NCBI GenBank assembly: GCA_950295325.1
Contig: OX485803.1
Location: 71,749,554 to 71,813,553 of the forward strand
Source: Polytrichum commune
Lineage: Eukaryota > Streptophyta > Polytrichopsida > Polytrichales > Polytrichaceae
DNA length: 64,000 nucleotides
Direction: 5' to 3'
Position numbers and translations under genes: made by a program
Part shown: positions 48,101 to 57,969 of the stretch, one piece after another
Position numbering within the stretch: position 1 is the first letter of the stretch
Layout of the letters: each line of letters begins with the position of its first letter
Notes under the pieces: model-generated
Told to the model about the DNA's origin: nothing
Database searches by the model: none
Seen by the model: only the letters and a program-made list of their open reading frames with translations

Positions 48101-48361
48101 ATCCCAAACCCTCCTGGGAGCTACATTAACCCTGTACCATTTATGTCAAACCAAAGCTTGGATACTCTGCATAGTTACCTGCAAAGGCTCTTGAGTTCTC
48201 AACAGTATGTGCCAGATTTTGTGGGGAGCAACCCTTATCCATCAGGACAGGGACCCTTCAATCTAGAGCTGCCAAGTTCTCTGATTTATAAGCAATCATT
48301 AGTTAGACATAAAATACTGACTTCTGCCCGTATGGTTCCAGAGGCTCAGATGTTAATGTAG
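45154..48361 (+). CDS. Fusion protein: histone H3 tail mimic, coiled-coil/acidic region, FCP1/NIF-type HAD domain
   Basis: Predicted coding exons are 45154-45184, 45288-46982, 47069-47159, 47374-47405 and 47579-48361, all with GT-AG borders; about 876 residues. Exon 1 reads MARTKQTARK, identical to H3 residues 1-9 after Met removal. The next residues VSGG align with H3 STGG. An in-frame TGA at 45145-45147 fixes the start. Then come an unknown domain, a helical charged stretch (EEAKAARLEASLKKKEIRDG), basic nuclear-type signals (SSRKKTRP, SKRGKKK) and a SUMO-interaction-like VICLDSDDD. The C-terminal domain has the HAD nucleophile motif KIWLVLDVNGIL, HVVIWSSKL, YVFGQELCHTL and LLVDDSPYKC. In family terms it is FCP1/NIF, acting on RNA polymerase II tails or other phosphoproteins. 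The second motif-I Asp is Asn here. One base too many near 46040-46090 breaks the frame in exon 2. Confidence 0.65.
47160..47373 (+). repeat. Intron with two palindromes
   Basis: Palindromes at 47191-47218 (28 bp, arms GGTCCCACGGGTG, AA centre) and 47297-47318 (TT centre) both lie in the intron between the third and fourth coding exons. Confidence 0.8.
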
Positions 48362-48845
48362 ATTCCCTATTGGGGCCGCCTATAGTGCACATTTGCACTA
48401 TCGGTACATTGTATTTGAAATGAGTGGATCTGAAACTTTGTTGCCTTTCAACTTCATTTGAAACTTGTTTTGGTTTTGTGGATTTTCTTCATGCAAACAT
48501 GTCATGGTCATGAATGTATCTCACTGGGAGTCTACTACTTTGCAACACTGCGGTGTTAGAGAATACCCGACTATTTCCGACCACAGTGAATGTCTGGCAT
48601 TGTCCCACGGGTGTTCACCCGTGGCAATGTGGTAGTTGATTCAATGAATGTATCAGGCCACTTGGACAATGTTAGTTGTGTTTTTGGGAATTATGGTTGT
48701 CATAGCGAATTTTAATATGTAGGACTTAGTCGGCTATAATTCATATGTTTTGAACATGTTCATCTTTACTAAAGGGCAACGGACGGGCTCCTCTTGCACA
48801 TAATGTCCTTCTTCCATGGACTCTTATGTTATTGTATCCTAACAG
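48362..48845. other. 3' flank of the fusion gene with a palindrome
   Basis: A palindrome lies at 48604-48624 (TT centre). The rest is AT-rich and may include the 3' untranslated region. Confidence 0.5.
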
Positions 48846-49430
48846 CATTCCCCATTCCAAACGCGACCTAAGAACTATATTGCCAGTCCACCATGTCGAC
48901 AACGTCCTCCGGATGCTAACGCCGACTTCGCCGAAGTGACATCTCCATGCCCTAAGGTAATTCATTTTCCACATGAATCCCAATTTTTTTAGTTGTGTTT
49001 CATCCCAGGGATTCTAATATCAATTTGTCGTTTGTTGTGGTAGACACATATGCTCCAAACACACGATGTTGCGCTCGCGGTTGCGGTGGCTGTTCCGGTC
49101 GCGGTTGAGAAGGCTGTTCCGGTCGATGTTGCGGGTCCGGTCACACGCGCTCGGGTGAAGAGACACCTTTCTCTCCAAACCACTCACCCCAATGAGCCCA
49201 CGGGCTCGGGAAATAGTTCTCGATGTTGGAGGTGTAGTTCACCCAATACCACCTCATCCATGTCTGATTACGTGGCTGCAAGGGTGAAACAACTTCGAGA
49301 AGCTACAGTTTTGATGGAGGAGAAAAAACGGCTTGAAGAAGTCAAGCGCAAGCAATGTACTATAGCTCAAAGACAACCTCATGACAAGATGTTGAAAATG
49401 ATTAAGGATTCATACTCCTCTTGTAGATAG
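48846..49430 (+). CDS. Possible two-exon gene end, unknown function
   Basis: A frame from 48846 (after a possible acceptor ctaacag) to 48956 joins in phase, across a GT-AG intron, to 49044-49430. The joined product contains RPPDANADFAEVTSPCPK, a valine/alanine-rich stretch, and a charged helical end (YVAARVKQLREATVLMEEKK). No start codon or upstream exon was found, and I do not recognise the protein. It could be an additional gene of the 25-kb element or chance coding. Confidence 0.3.
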
Positions 49431-49439
49431 CCGGACCTT

Positions 49440-50010
49440 TATGGTGATAGATTTTCCACGGGTGTTCACCCGTGGATACAACAATTCATATACTTTGTTC
49501 ACATTTTTTGTGCCCACTGTGGCATCTATGATTCAATCAAATGATTTTTTGACCCTCATTTGTGTAGTCGGATATGATATGTAGACCTTCCTTCATGTGT
49601 TATGGATCTTGCATCGTGTGTTGCATGGCGTTGATTGGTCACGGGCGTTCACTCGTGGTTAGATGTATTTGTATTCTCTGAGTAGTATTAAGTGCCCATG
49701 ATAGCTTTTATGATTAGGCCCATTATATTTGCATACAGTTGTTGACATGCGCATGGTTGTTCCTTAGTGGTATCGACTTATGTTGTATTATGGATATACT
49801 AGGCTCATCTGTTGCGGGGTGTTGGTTGGTCACGAGTGAACACCCATGGTGACAACTGGGCTAAGTTTTTATGTGGGCTAGAATAAGCATTATTTTAGCT
49901 TATATATATACACCAATGTGCATGAAATAGTGCCCTAGTCTATGTTGATGACCTTCCTCTTGTTCTAAACCTTGTCAATGATGGCAATTCACGGATATTT
50001 ACTCGTGAAC
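49440..50010. repeat. Decaying palindrome series
   Basis: Copies become less perfect rightwards. 49455-49476 is perfect over 22 bp. 49640-49657 reads cacgggcgttcactcgtg. 49831-49848 and 49988-50009 have several arm mismatches. Confidence 0.65.
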
Positions 50011-50199
50011 CACGTTCCCAATGCACGTTCCCATTGGTACGAATTGTCTCATAATGGCCCAATTGGCTCATTTTAGTTAATATCCCCATTGTAACTCTTG
50101 AAAATGTGCGGGCGAGGTTGCACATCCCACCCCTTGGGCCCTTTGACATGACATACATTTCTTGGGAGGAGAAATCAACCAAGGACGGGGTAGGATCAA

Positions 50200-50590
50200 C
50201 CCTAGATGCTAGGACAGTGGAAAAACAAAATAGTACAAAGACACCTCTTGTTCCACCTTTAGTTGTCCAATTGTTTCTACAGCCTCTGACTCTGATACAA
50301 GCTGTCCTAAAAGTCTTATAGGGCAACCACTCCCAATAGGACAGATAAAGCAGAGGAGGGTAAGTAGATTGCAAGCCAGTTTAACCTCTAAGCGAGGATG
50401 CCAATGCAATTTTGTGATGAAGCAATTGTATATGGACAACACTTTATGTGAAATTCAATACCATAAAATTAACCATTTCAACAAGATTGGACAAGCTTGT
50501 CATGGGAGTTTAGATTATGTTAGGACAATACTGAAAACAATGGATGTTGCATAGATTGATATATGACATTGATAGGATACATTACAATAT
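50200..50590 (+). pseudogene. Possible N-terminal fragment of a MULE/SWIM-type transposase
   Basis: The frame at 50369-50554 reads SKRGCQCNFVMKQLY, then HKINHFNKIGQACHG. This arrangement (CxC…H…CH) resembles the N-terminal zinc domain that I associate with plant MULE-like transposases of the SWIM type. It is followed by stops. Sequence before and after gives no longer match. The assignment is tentative. Confidence 0.35.
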
Positions 50591-50917
50591 TATTGAATTC
50601 AATGAGGAAGGCATAAAGTCTTTCCAGGACACCAATGTTGTACATGTCCTGTCATATTTTACTAAATTGCTTGTTTTCCGAAAATTCCCAATTGCCGAAG
50701 TTTCACTTACATTCAAAATTCAACAAACAATGATACTTTATTGAAAATGGGTAGGGGCCAATGTATCAATACTCATGTGTCCGAAGTGGACATGTAATGG
50801 TTCTTACCTATCATAACTGTGTCCTATTATGATTCAACCTTACATTGGTTTTACCTTGTCTTATTGTAACATCCAACACCATTATTCTAAGAAATAACAC
50901 TAAACTCCACAATGTTA
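50591..50917. other. Spacer near the right end of the 25-kb element
   Basis: No gene is recognised. Confidence 0.4.
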
Positions 50918-51292
50918 TCAACGATTGCATTGCACTCGCCTTCCACCACCAAAATTTGTGCCCTTTGACGCGTCCAACCACAGGACACAAAGATTATCAT
51001 CTTTGTCCATAGCCAACATATCCAAGCAGGCGTTCCAGAAACAAGCTCTCATCCAGGACGAGGCCTCAGCCTGCATGGCCTCAAACCCATTGCATGTCCT
51101 CATAACTTCCAGATCGGAAACTAGCATGTACAATCGCCTGTCCTCATAATCGTCCATCCTGGCAAGAATTTTCAGATCTGAAACTAAACCCTGTCCGTCT
51201 TGTAGATCTTCCGTGGCCTCCTCTATTACAAAATCAAACCCTTCTTCGAAAGAGACACATTTCCCTCCCAGATCCACGGTGTCCACCTCCAT
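50918..51292 (-). CDS. Unknown ORF starting in the right terminal repeat
   Basis: This open frame of 124 codons begins MEVDTVDLGGKCVSFEEGFDF in the innermost tandem unit of the right terminal repeat. It runs inward through a unique part (SSWMRACFWNACLDMLAMDK, then DDNLCVLWLDASKG). The same start occurs truncated in every tandem unit on both ends. It may be the first exon of a gene captured by the terminal repeat. I do not recognise the family. Confidence 0.35.
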   Translation of the reverse strand: MEVDTVDLGGKCVSFEEGFDFVIEEATEDLQDGQGLVSDLKILARMDDYEDRRLYMLVSDLEVMRTCNGFEAMQAEASSWMRACFWNACLDMLAMDKDDNLCVLWLDASKGTNFGGGRRVQCNR

Positions 51293-51905
51293 GGCGGGCG
51301 ACTAAGACAACATCGATCGAGGTTACAACTCTTCCGAACCCTAAACTGGCAATGCAATAGTCTTTCCCCAACTTCCTCACTCGCTCCGAAGTTGTCCAGT
51401 GGTGTGAGCAAAGACGAATGACAGAAGAATGACGGAAGAATTTCCAGATCTAAAACTAAATCTTGTCTGTCATGTAGATCTTCCGTGGCCTCCTCTATTA
51501 CAAAATCAAATCCTTCTTCGAAAGATACACATTTCCCTCTCAGATCCACAATGTCCACCTCCATGGCGGGCGACTAAGACAACATCGATAAAAGTTACAA
51601 CTCTTCCAAACCCTAAACTAGCAATGCAACAACCTTTCCCCAACTTCCTCACTCGCTCCGGAGCTGTCTAGTGGCGTGAGCAAGGAAGAATGATGGAGCT
51701 CGGGTTCGGTGTGGGGTAGTGGTGGAGACGTATATGACGGATGAACGGTTGGATGGACAGACGGGTGGACAGCTGGACAGGCGGAAGGCCGCGTCGGGCA
51801 GGTAAGACGGGTCGGGTCGGGAGGACAGGAACGGGTTGCCCGAGCATGAACGCTGCCCGCGGGAGGCGTCTTACAAACGCTCGTAGCACTAAAATACGGA
51901 GATCC
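51155..51905 (-). repeat. Right terminal inverted repeat with two tandem subunits
   Basis: This is the inverted counterpart of 26982-27745. The outer 215 bp lack an 18-bp segment present on the left. Two units of about 265 bp follow, against three on the left. Weaker inverted similarity resumes near 50060-50100 (ttttagttaatatccccatt), beyond about 1 kb present only on this side. Confidence 0.85.
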
Positions 51906-51914
51906 TTTGGATAG
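51906..51914. repeat. Right target-site duplication of the 25-kb element
   Basis: TTTGGATAG, matching CTTGGATAG at 26973-26981 except for the first base. Confidence 0.8.
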
Positions 51915-52530
51915 GTTATTGGACACATGTTTGTTTTGCTTTGATGGACCTTCACCAAGATAGCCCCCTTCTTTGAGGCAAGGTTTTTGGCCACAAAGTC
52001 ATGTGGATGTCCATGGGATCTTGGGAGGCTAGGCTTTTGGAGAATAGGGAGGTTCACGAGGAGTTCAATGAGGACAACCAATACATTGGGCTTGCTAGTA
52101 ATCGTCCCCCACTGTCGTTTTGTGTTGTAGTGGATTGTCATGAAGGGTATATGCAAATTTTGTGTCATGGAGTTGAGATATATGCTAAACAAGTGTGGGT
52201 GGTAAGAACTTTGTCTCAATCTAATTTTATAGCTTCTAGTCCTCGTTTTTGACAGAGTCAAGTGCAGTTTACTGACCAACAACACAAAATGAAGATGTGA
52301 TTCGTCATTACACATGCGGGGATACAAATCATAATTTTCGTTGGAGGTTGGTTTTTGAGCATGGTTCAAGTTTGATAGATACAAATTCCATATTTATAGC
52401 ATGAAAACCATTGAGAAATCATAGTGGGTCACTATTCATCTCTCAAAAATACATTTTACTTGCAAAAGACAACCTTGCTCGCCTCGTGAGGATTTATGCC
52501 AATGGTAACTTGGTAGAAGTCAAGTTTTTT
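51906..52530 (+). pseudogene. DUF7869-like gene, right part, interrupted by the 25-kb element
   Basis: This continues the pseudogene that ends at 26981. GYWTHVCFALM matches AYWDRIRSALM of the gene at 62.6 kb. NEDNQYIGLASNRPPLSF and VVDCHEGYMQ match its DEHYVGPARNRPAPSF and VGVDCHEGYL. Near 52380-52500, KPLRNHSG and LAKDNLARL match its C-terminal KPRKGSN and FAKDNLARI. Stops and shifts confirm decay. Confidence 0.8.
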
Positions 52531-52980
52531 TTACTGTGAACAACCACCAATAATATCCAACATTTTATACTTGATCTAACATTATATTATCATATTTAAT
52601 ATTATAGTAGATTACTACACTAAATATGGTATTTAGTGTCATCATTTCTAATTGTCTTGCTCAATACTAATTGCTTGTTTTGGCCGACCATTAATTCTAG
52701 GATTGGGCTATATATTACTTGCCGGTATACCATAGCCTATGTTTAAGGTGACTTCATGTCGTTCTCATCCATATATAAATTTGAGACAATGCAAAGTCTC
52801 AAATCACCTAATAGAGTGTTATACATGATGAATAATAATTCTCTTTTCACTTTGGGAAGTTGAACTTGATTGTAAGAATAGAATAAGCATGGAGCTCCAA
52901 AATTGTACTACATTGTTTATGATATTTAGTGTCACATGCGTAATAGTGTCACTTACCCTATTTTGAGGTGTATGCTAGGT
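52531..52980. other. No gene recognised
   Basis: AT-rich spacer. Confidence 0.4.
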
Positions 52981-52988
52981 TTCATTGA

Positions 52989-53398
52989 CACGGGGAGGTC
53001 ACTCCATTGTCAAGTTGAAAACCACGTGCAAACAAAGTTTGCTACCCCTATATTATATGCCATAGATAATTTTTAAGATTATGATATTTTTCTATATATA
53101 CATATCCATTGATAATATCTTTTGCATATTTTTTTGAAATTTCTAGTCATCTCCATTTTTTCTAGTAATTTGTTTAGTTCAATTTTGCATCATTCTAGTT
53201 AGAAACAATATGTTTTCTAGAATAAACATATTATCAAATTTGGTCATCAATTTTTACTATGTAATAGATACCATGTATATGTACTCATAAAAAAATTTTG
53301 ATAAAATTTTGACCCATTTTGTTGATGCAACTTAGAAAAAGTAGATTTTTTTTGTTCGCACGTGGTTTTCAACTTGACAATGGATTGACCTCCCCGTG
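52989..53398. mobile_element. hAT-like non-autonomous element (410 bp)
   Basis: The ends CACGGGGAGGTCA and TGACCTCCCCGTG are inverted. The similarity extends over about 45 bp (attgtcaagttgaaaaccac, gtgc). They are flanked by a perfect 8-bp duplication TTCATTGA (52981-52988 and 53399-53406). There is no coding capacity. Confidence 0.85.
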
Positions 53399-53406
53399 TT
53401 CATTGA

Positions 53407-54904
53407 TGGTCAACAACTTCAACATAAGTCTTCAACTCGTGACACTTGGCATTCAAGTGCACTTACTAATATCTCGGCATGAGTATCATTAATAATGTTA
53501 TGAAGTGCATGTGTATGTTATGCAATGGTCTACAAGTTGATTAAAGTGTACACAAATGACACTTGCCATTAGTATGCTCAAGACAATCTTCCACTTGCAT
53601 ACTAAAATTTAAACACATGACAAGTCTTCCCGTTAGTACACTCAAAAGTATCTTCCCCTTGCATACTAAAACGCAAGACTATCATTTAATGTATCCCAAT
53701 GTTCTACTCTGAATGTCATAATGTAGATAGTTTTTAACTTTAAAAAGTTGCTTATATTTACGAATGAAATTGTATTAGCAATTAGCGGGTGTGACACTTT
53801 GAGACCTCTAGACATCCAGTTTAGGCCCTCCGCAAATAGTGTATGTGACACTAAATACCATAAACGGTGTAGTGGTCAAAGATATACACAATATATGAGG
53901 ATGGAATATGGCTTTGGTGGTGTGGACACTTGCCAGGAGGGAGATGTGCAATACTTACGCCCTACGATCATATTTTGGCTACAAGGCAAGTATACCAATG
54001 TCTCAAATTCTTCATACAATTTCTTCAATTACAACTCCAAAAATGCCAAAATGATTATAAATTGTATTTCTAATTCCACCAAGATGATTATTGAAAACAA
54101 TCAACTAAAAAGAAATGTATGTTGTGTTTCTGTAGCCTTTTCGGGACCTGTACCCTAAAAATTATTTTATATTTTATATTTTCTAACTTAGATTGTATAT
54201 CATGGCTGGATGAATGAAATGCATCAAAAGTGTGTCTGTCAAGGCCATGAGAGCTCATGAGAGGTACATTTGAAGTAAAACGACCTCAAAGGTACGACCT
54301 TCATCCCTCACAACAATAAGACTAAAATCGTCAAGCTGTCAAAGTTTGCAGCTCTATGAATGTCCATGGTGTTTTCAAAAGCATGCCTTACCTTTCAAAT
54401 TTCAATTTTCATATTTAAAGTCTTAACATTTACGAGATTAATTTTTTTTCTAGGCTAAATTATAACATTACACAACATTCACTTCCAGAATATAACAGTA
54501 GGATGTTTAAAAAGTTATGCAGGAAGACTTAGATTCACACTGAACTCCCAACATTCCACTATTATATTATGAAGGCCCATGCATGTCATTGACTAATGTT
54601 ATGAACTTTTGGTAACACATTTGTTGTGAAATGAGTGGAAGAGTTGGTACAAGTTGTTCACAAATCCATATTCCGAACTATAAAGGATTTTTGCCTTCCC
54701 CATGAAATCAGTGTTCAAAGATTTTGGATATTAAACGATATAGTGCAAAGAGCATATTAATACACTATACTCGATAACAGTAGAATGTAAAACAATAATC
54801 AGGGGGTTGGTGTGTATTTATAGGGTGTGTCAATTGTGTTTGACAAGTGCAATAATTGTATGCAAGTGACAATAGGCTTTGTTGTGTGCAACATAATGTA
54901 AGAC
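53407..54904. other. No gene recognised
   Basis: AT-rich. A 136-codon frame at 53748-54158 lacks recognisable features. Confidence 0.4.
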
Positions 54905-54907
54905 TTA

Positions 54908-55440
54908 GGGTCACTTCACACACAAGCCAAGAGCTGTGACCATAAAATTGTGAGAGCCCAAAAGAAAGTGTCCAAAGGCCATCCTAAGACACTTCAAAAT
55001 TCATGTGGTGTGGTCACGGGTCCTCAAGCGTAGTGTGAAGTCCTATGTAACCGGGCCCTTAACCAAATGTTATTTAAAATGAATTTGTATCCATGCAGGG
55101 TCCTCACACATGTTAAAATATAATAAATCGATGGTTGTGAGAATTGGAGTGCCATGATCTCCTAGGGGGTTGTTTTGTGTTAGGCCTACCTCCAAGAGGC
55201 GGTTTTTGAAAACAATCCTAGCATGATCCATTTGCCATGTAGGAATGAAACATGGTCCATTTGATGCCATGTAGGAATCCATGTAGACAAGTTTGTGTTC
55301 ACCTTGCAATTTCAGTTACTCCATTGGTCCCTCATGCGCAGTATGAAGCAAACTTGGACTGGCTCCGCCTGTTCTACCAATGAGAGTGCTTGAAGTGTAG
55401 TGGTCACGGGCCCTTAATCTTGTAATATGGAAAGTGGCCC
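54908..55440. mobile_element. PIF/Harbinger-like element, member of the 17.9-kb family
   Basis: The left end GGGTCACTTCACACACAAG is flanked by TTA (54905-54907). The right end AAAGTGGCCC is flanked by TTA (55441-55443). Its interior matches 17879-18377 in inverted orientation. Confidence 0.75.
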
Positions 55441-55443
55441 TTA

Positions 55444-55916
55444 GGGCCGCTTTATACACAAACTAAGAGTTGTGGCCATGAGAACCTAAGGGTCCTATAT
55501 CCTGTGGGAACTGGAAATCCAATTTTGTAATTGATGGGCCCTCATGCGTTACTTTGTGTAAAGTGAATGTGGACCATGTTGAGGGACCGCAACATATGCT
55601 CAAGTTCAAGTCCCCACCACGGCAATATAATAATTCTAAAAACCAAATGAAAATTTAATTGATTTCTAGGGTCCTTTTATGTTAGACTCATCTCTTCTTG
55701 ATGGGTCTAACACAATATCCAGAAGACCATGAAAATCCATGCACTTGTTGTCATGTAAGATGCCAAGTATCATTTTCATCGAGTCCAATTTCATTGCTCC
55801 CTTAGACCTTCAAGGTCGAGTTTAAAGTAAACTTGGACCATCTCCGACTTCTTGACAAACCACATAACTTGTAAATCATGGATCAAGAGCCCTCAAGCTC
55901 TTGCTTAAAGTGACCC
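55444..55916. mobile_element. PIF/Harbinger-like element directly abutting the previous one
   Basis: The left end GGGCCGCTTTATACAC starts right after the TTA shared with the neighbouring element. The right end TTAAAGTGACCC is followed by TTA (55917-55919). The end sequence matches the family but the interior differs. Confidence 0.7.
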
Positions 55917-55989
55917 TTAGAAGGCCCTCTCTGATCCCTTCATCCAGCGCCTCCAAGACTTGACACCAACGAACAGGGAGAACTACTGA

Positions 55990-57080
55990 TGGCAAGTTAC
56001 AGATGAGCCATTTAAGTTTGAGAAATAACCAGTTGAAGTCAAACAAGACTTACGAAAAAAAACTACTGATCGTTCAAAAAAAATGTAGAGAATACACCTC
56101 AAAATCAATTAATTATAATAACAAAAATAATACCAAAAGCGAAAGATGTGAACATGAAACTGGTTGGAGTTGGGAACACTCGGATCTCGACTGATTGTGC
56201 CCAGAAATTTGCCTGGGAACTGCTGGATACATATATACATATGATCTGAAACCCAACAGGAGTCGCACTGCCAGCCGTGTGTACATACAGGGAGCACATA
56301 CAGGCAGGCAACAATAAAGGATCCAGCTGCAGCGTTGCAGGTTGGTCTGGGCAGAGGCGAACCACGCCATTCATTGGATCTTGACTGCTGGGCATCATAG
56401 ATAGGCCTTCATGTAATCGTACGTGGTCGATTTGGTGGGTTAATTTGGCAGCTGTTGCCGCTCCTTTCACTTTGAAGTTGCTGCCTCCTGCTGTTGGCAG
56501 ATCTGCATTCGGAAGGGTGACAGTGGTGGTGGTGGTGCAGCAGCAGCAGCAATGGTAAGGTAATCAATCAGCAGTGATTGCCTCCTTCCCTCCCTCCCTC
56601 CCTCGCACAGCACAGAACGGAACGGAATGGAACAGGTCAGAGCATGCAGCGGGCAGACACGTACTGCACCACTTCGAAGCTCAGATCATCACTTGATATT
56701 TGAAACGTGTGGGGACAACCAACCTGGCTACGAAGTGAAGACCCTCGATCAGGTGACAAATAAAGTGAAGTGGGTGCAAGTGAAATTATCTGAGCAAGGC
56801 TGGAGGGAAGGAGTGCATCGCAGTGGTGGTCGGGGAGAACTGGCAGTTCGTTATGGATGATCGAACCGGTTGAGTTTGAGAAAGAACCAGTTGAAGAAGT
56901 TCAAGACTGCATGCAGGAGAATTACTGATCGGTTTAGAGGAAACTATTATAGAGTAGAATTCAATTCAATAAAGGAGAAGCGGAGGATGGATGTCAACAT
57001 GTATGTAACCGGTTGGACTTGCAAACACTAGGATCTCGACCGATTATGCCCAAACATCTCCCCGATCGATCACTGGTGCA
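55990..57080. repeat. Direct repeats, possibly LINE 3' tails
   Basis: About 56000-56210 and 56866-57070 share ttgagaaa.aaccagttga, actactgatc/attactgatc and ggatctcgac.gatt.tgccc. The minus strand reads FNWLFLKL or FNWFFLKLN. This resembles LNQLFLKLIQP at the end of the LINE at 15227, so these may be 3' ends of related LINEs. A microsatellite (GGT, CAG, CCCT) lies at 56520-56605. Confidence 0.35.
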
Positions 57081-57800
57081 TTGTGTATCACAGGTTCGAC
57101 TTTCTACTTGCATGGGGAAAACTTGATCAATTTACACCTGAATTAGGTTGGTGCCGAAATTTGAGTTTCTCCCTTTCTGTGCCTTTAAAGTTTCCAGTGA
57201 GTTTCAAATCCCAAGAACAACTGTTAATTAGTTGAGTCTGTACATACGACTTTTGAAGACCTTTTGCACCTGGCTGATCACTTGAGAACAGAGCCCTCTG
57301 ATGTCAAGACCACACACGTTCAAAAACGGCCAGTCGGTTTTGAAGTGTAAAAGTCGCTTTTTGGCCCATGGCCTATCGAAGTGGGCAATTTTCAAATTTT
57401 GGTGGTTTTCATTTAGTGCTTGAGAGTGAGAAATTGAGAATGTCACCCATTATAGGATCATAAGGCTATTATTGTCGTGGTAAGTTGGTTATTGCTTGTC
57501 ACCACCTTCCCCTTCCTCCTAAGAAGGTTGGCCAAGGAAGGAGCATGCGACTTTCATTCGTAGAATCAAGCACAGTCTCATAGAAGGCAATAGACTTTGG
57601 AATCGCCAATGCTCAATGATTGAGATCCGGTAGACATTTATTAGGCCAAGAAGGCACTAGACTTGTAGAACTGAGTGATTCGGATTCTTGGACTCATTTA
57701 GTACTGATAAGTTGGTTTAGGGTTATTCGTAGAATATTCGTTTTTTTGGAGACCACTGTGTGCCTTACCACAATATCATGTCCTAGCTTTCCTGTTAACC
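57081..57800. other. No gene recognised
   Basis: Spacer DNA with short frames only. Confidence 0.4.
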
Positions 57801-57802
57801 TC

Positions 57803-57967
57803 AACAGTAATAGGGTCGGTTTAAGCTTAAGAGATTTGGGGCTCGACAATAATAGGGTCGGCTTAAGCTTAAGGCACTTGGGGCTCAACGGTAATAGGGT
57901 TAGCTTAAGCTTAAAGCATTTGGGGCTCAACGGTAATAGGGTCGGCTTAAGGTATTTAGGGGTTAAC
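57803..57967. repeat. Minisatellite, about 45-bp unit, four copies
   Basis: The unit aataatagggtcggcttaag, cttaaggcacttgggg, ctcaacggt repeats about four times with changes. As its length is a multiple of three, it leaves an open frame (NRVGLSLRHLGLN repeats) that is probably not a gene. Confidence 0.75.
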
Positions 57968-57969
57968 AA

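Larger units (their letters stand above)
26982..51905. mobile_element. Large (about 24.9 kb) TIR transposon with long inverted repeats
   Basis: Both ends begin GGATCTCCGTATTTTAGTG in inverted orientation and stay about 97% identical over the first 230 bp, apart from an 18-bp indel. The inverted similarity continues through tandem units of about 265 bp. The flanks carry a 9-bp duplication with one mismatch. They also rejoin a host frame (GTWI + GYWTHVCFALM) that matches the DUF7869-like gene at 62.6 kb. Long TIRs with a 9-bp duplication fit the Mutator superfamily, but no intact Mutator transposase is present. The intact-looking candidate transposase is DUF7869-like (28.8-32.4 kb). It also carries a chromatin/phosphatase fusion gene (45.1-48.4 kb) and an element-specific palindrome family. 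Confidence 0.85.

Noticed and set aside
26982..51905. Interpretation of the inverted ends as LTRs or as a simple segmental inversion
   Set aside because: The ends are inverted rather than direct, flank a 9-bp duplication and split a host frame exactly, as expected for a TIR transposon.
57085..57100. tRNA-like word ggttcgac
   Set aside because: No matching acceptor stem or anticodon arm can be formed around it. No tRNA was found in the window.
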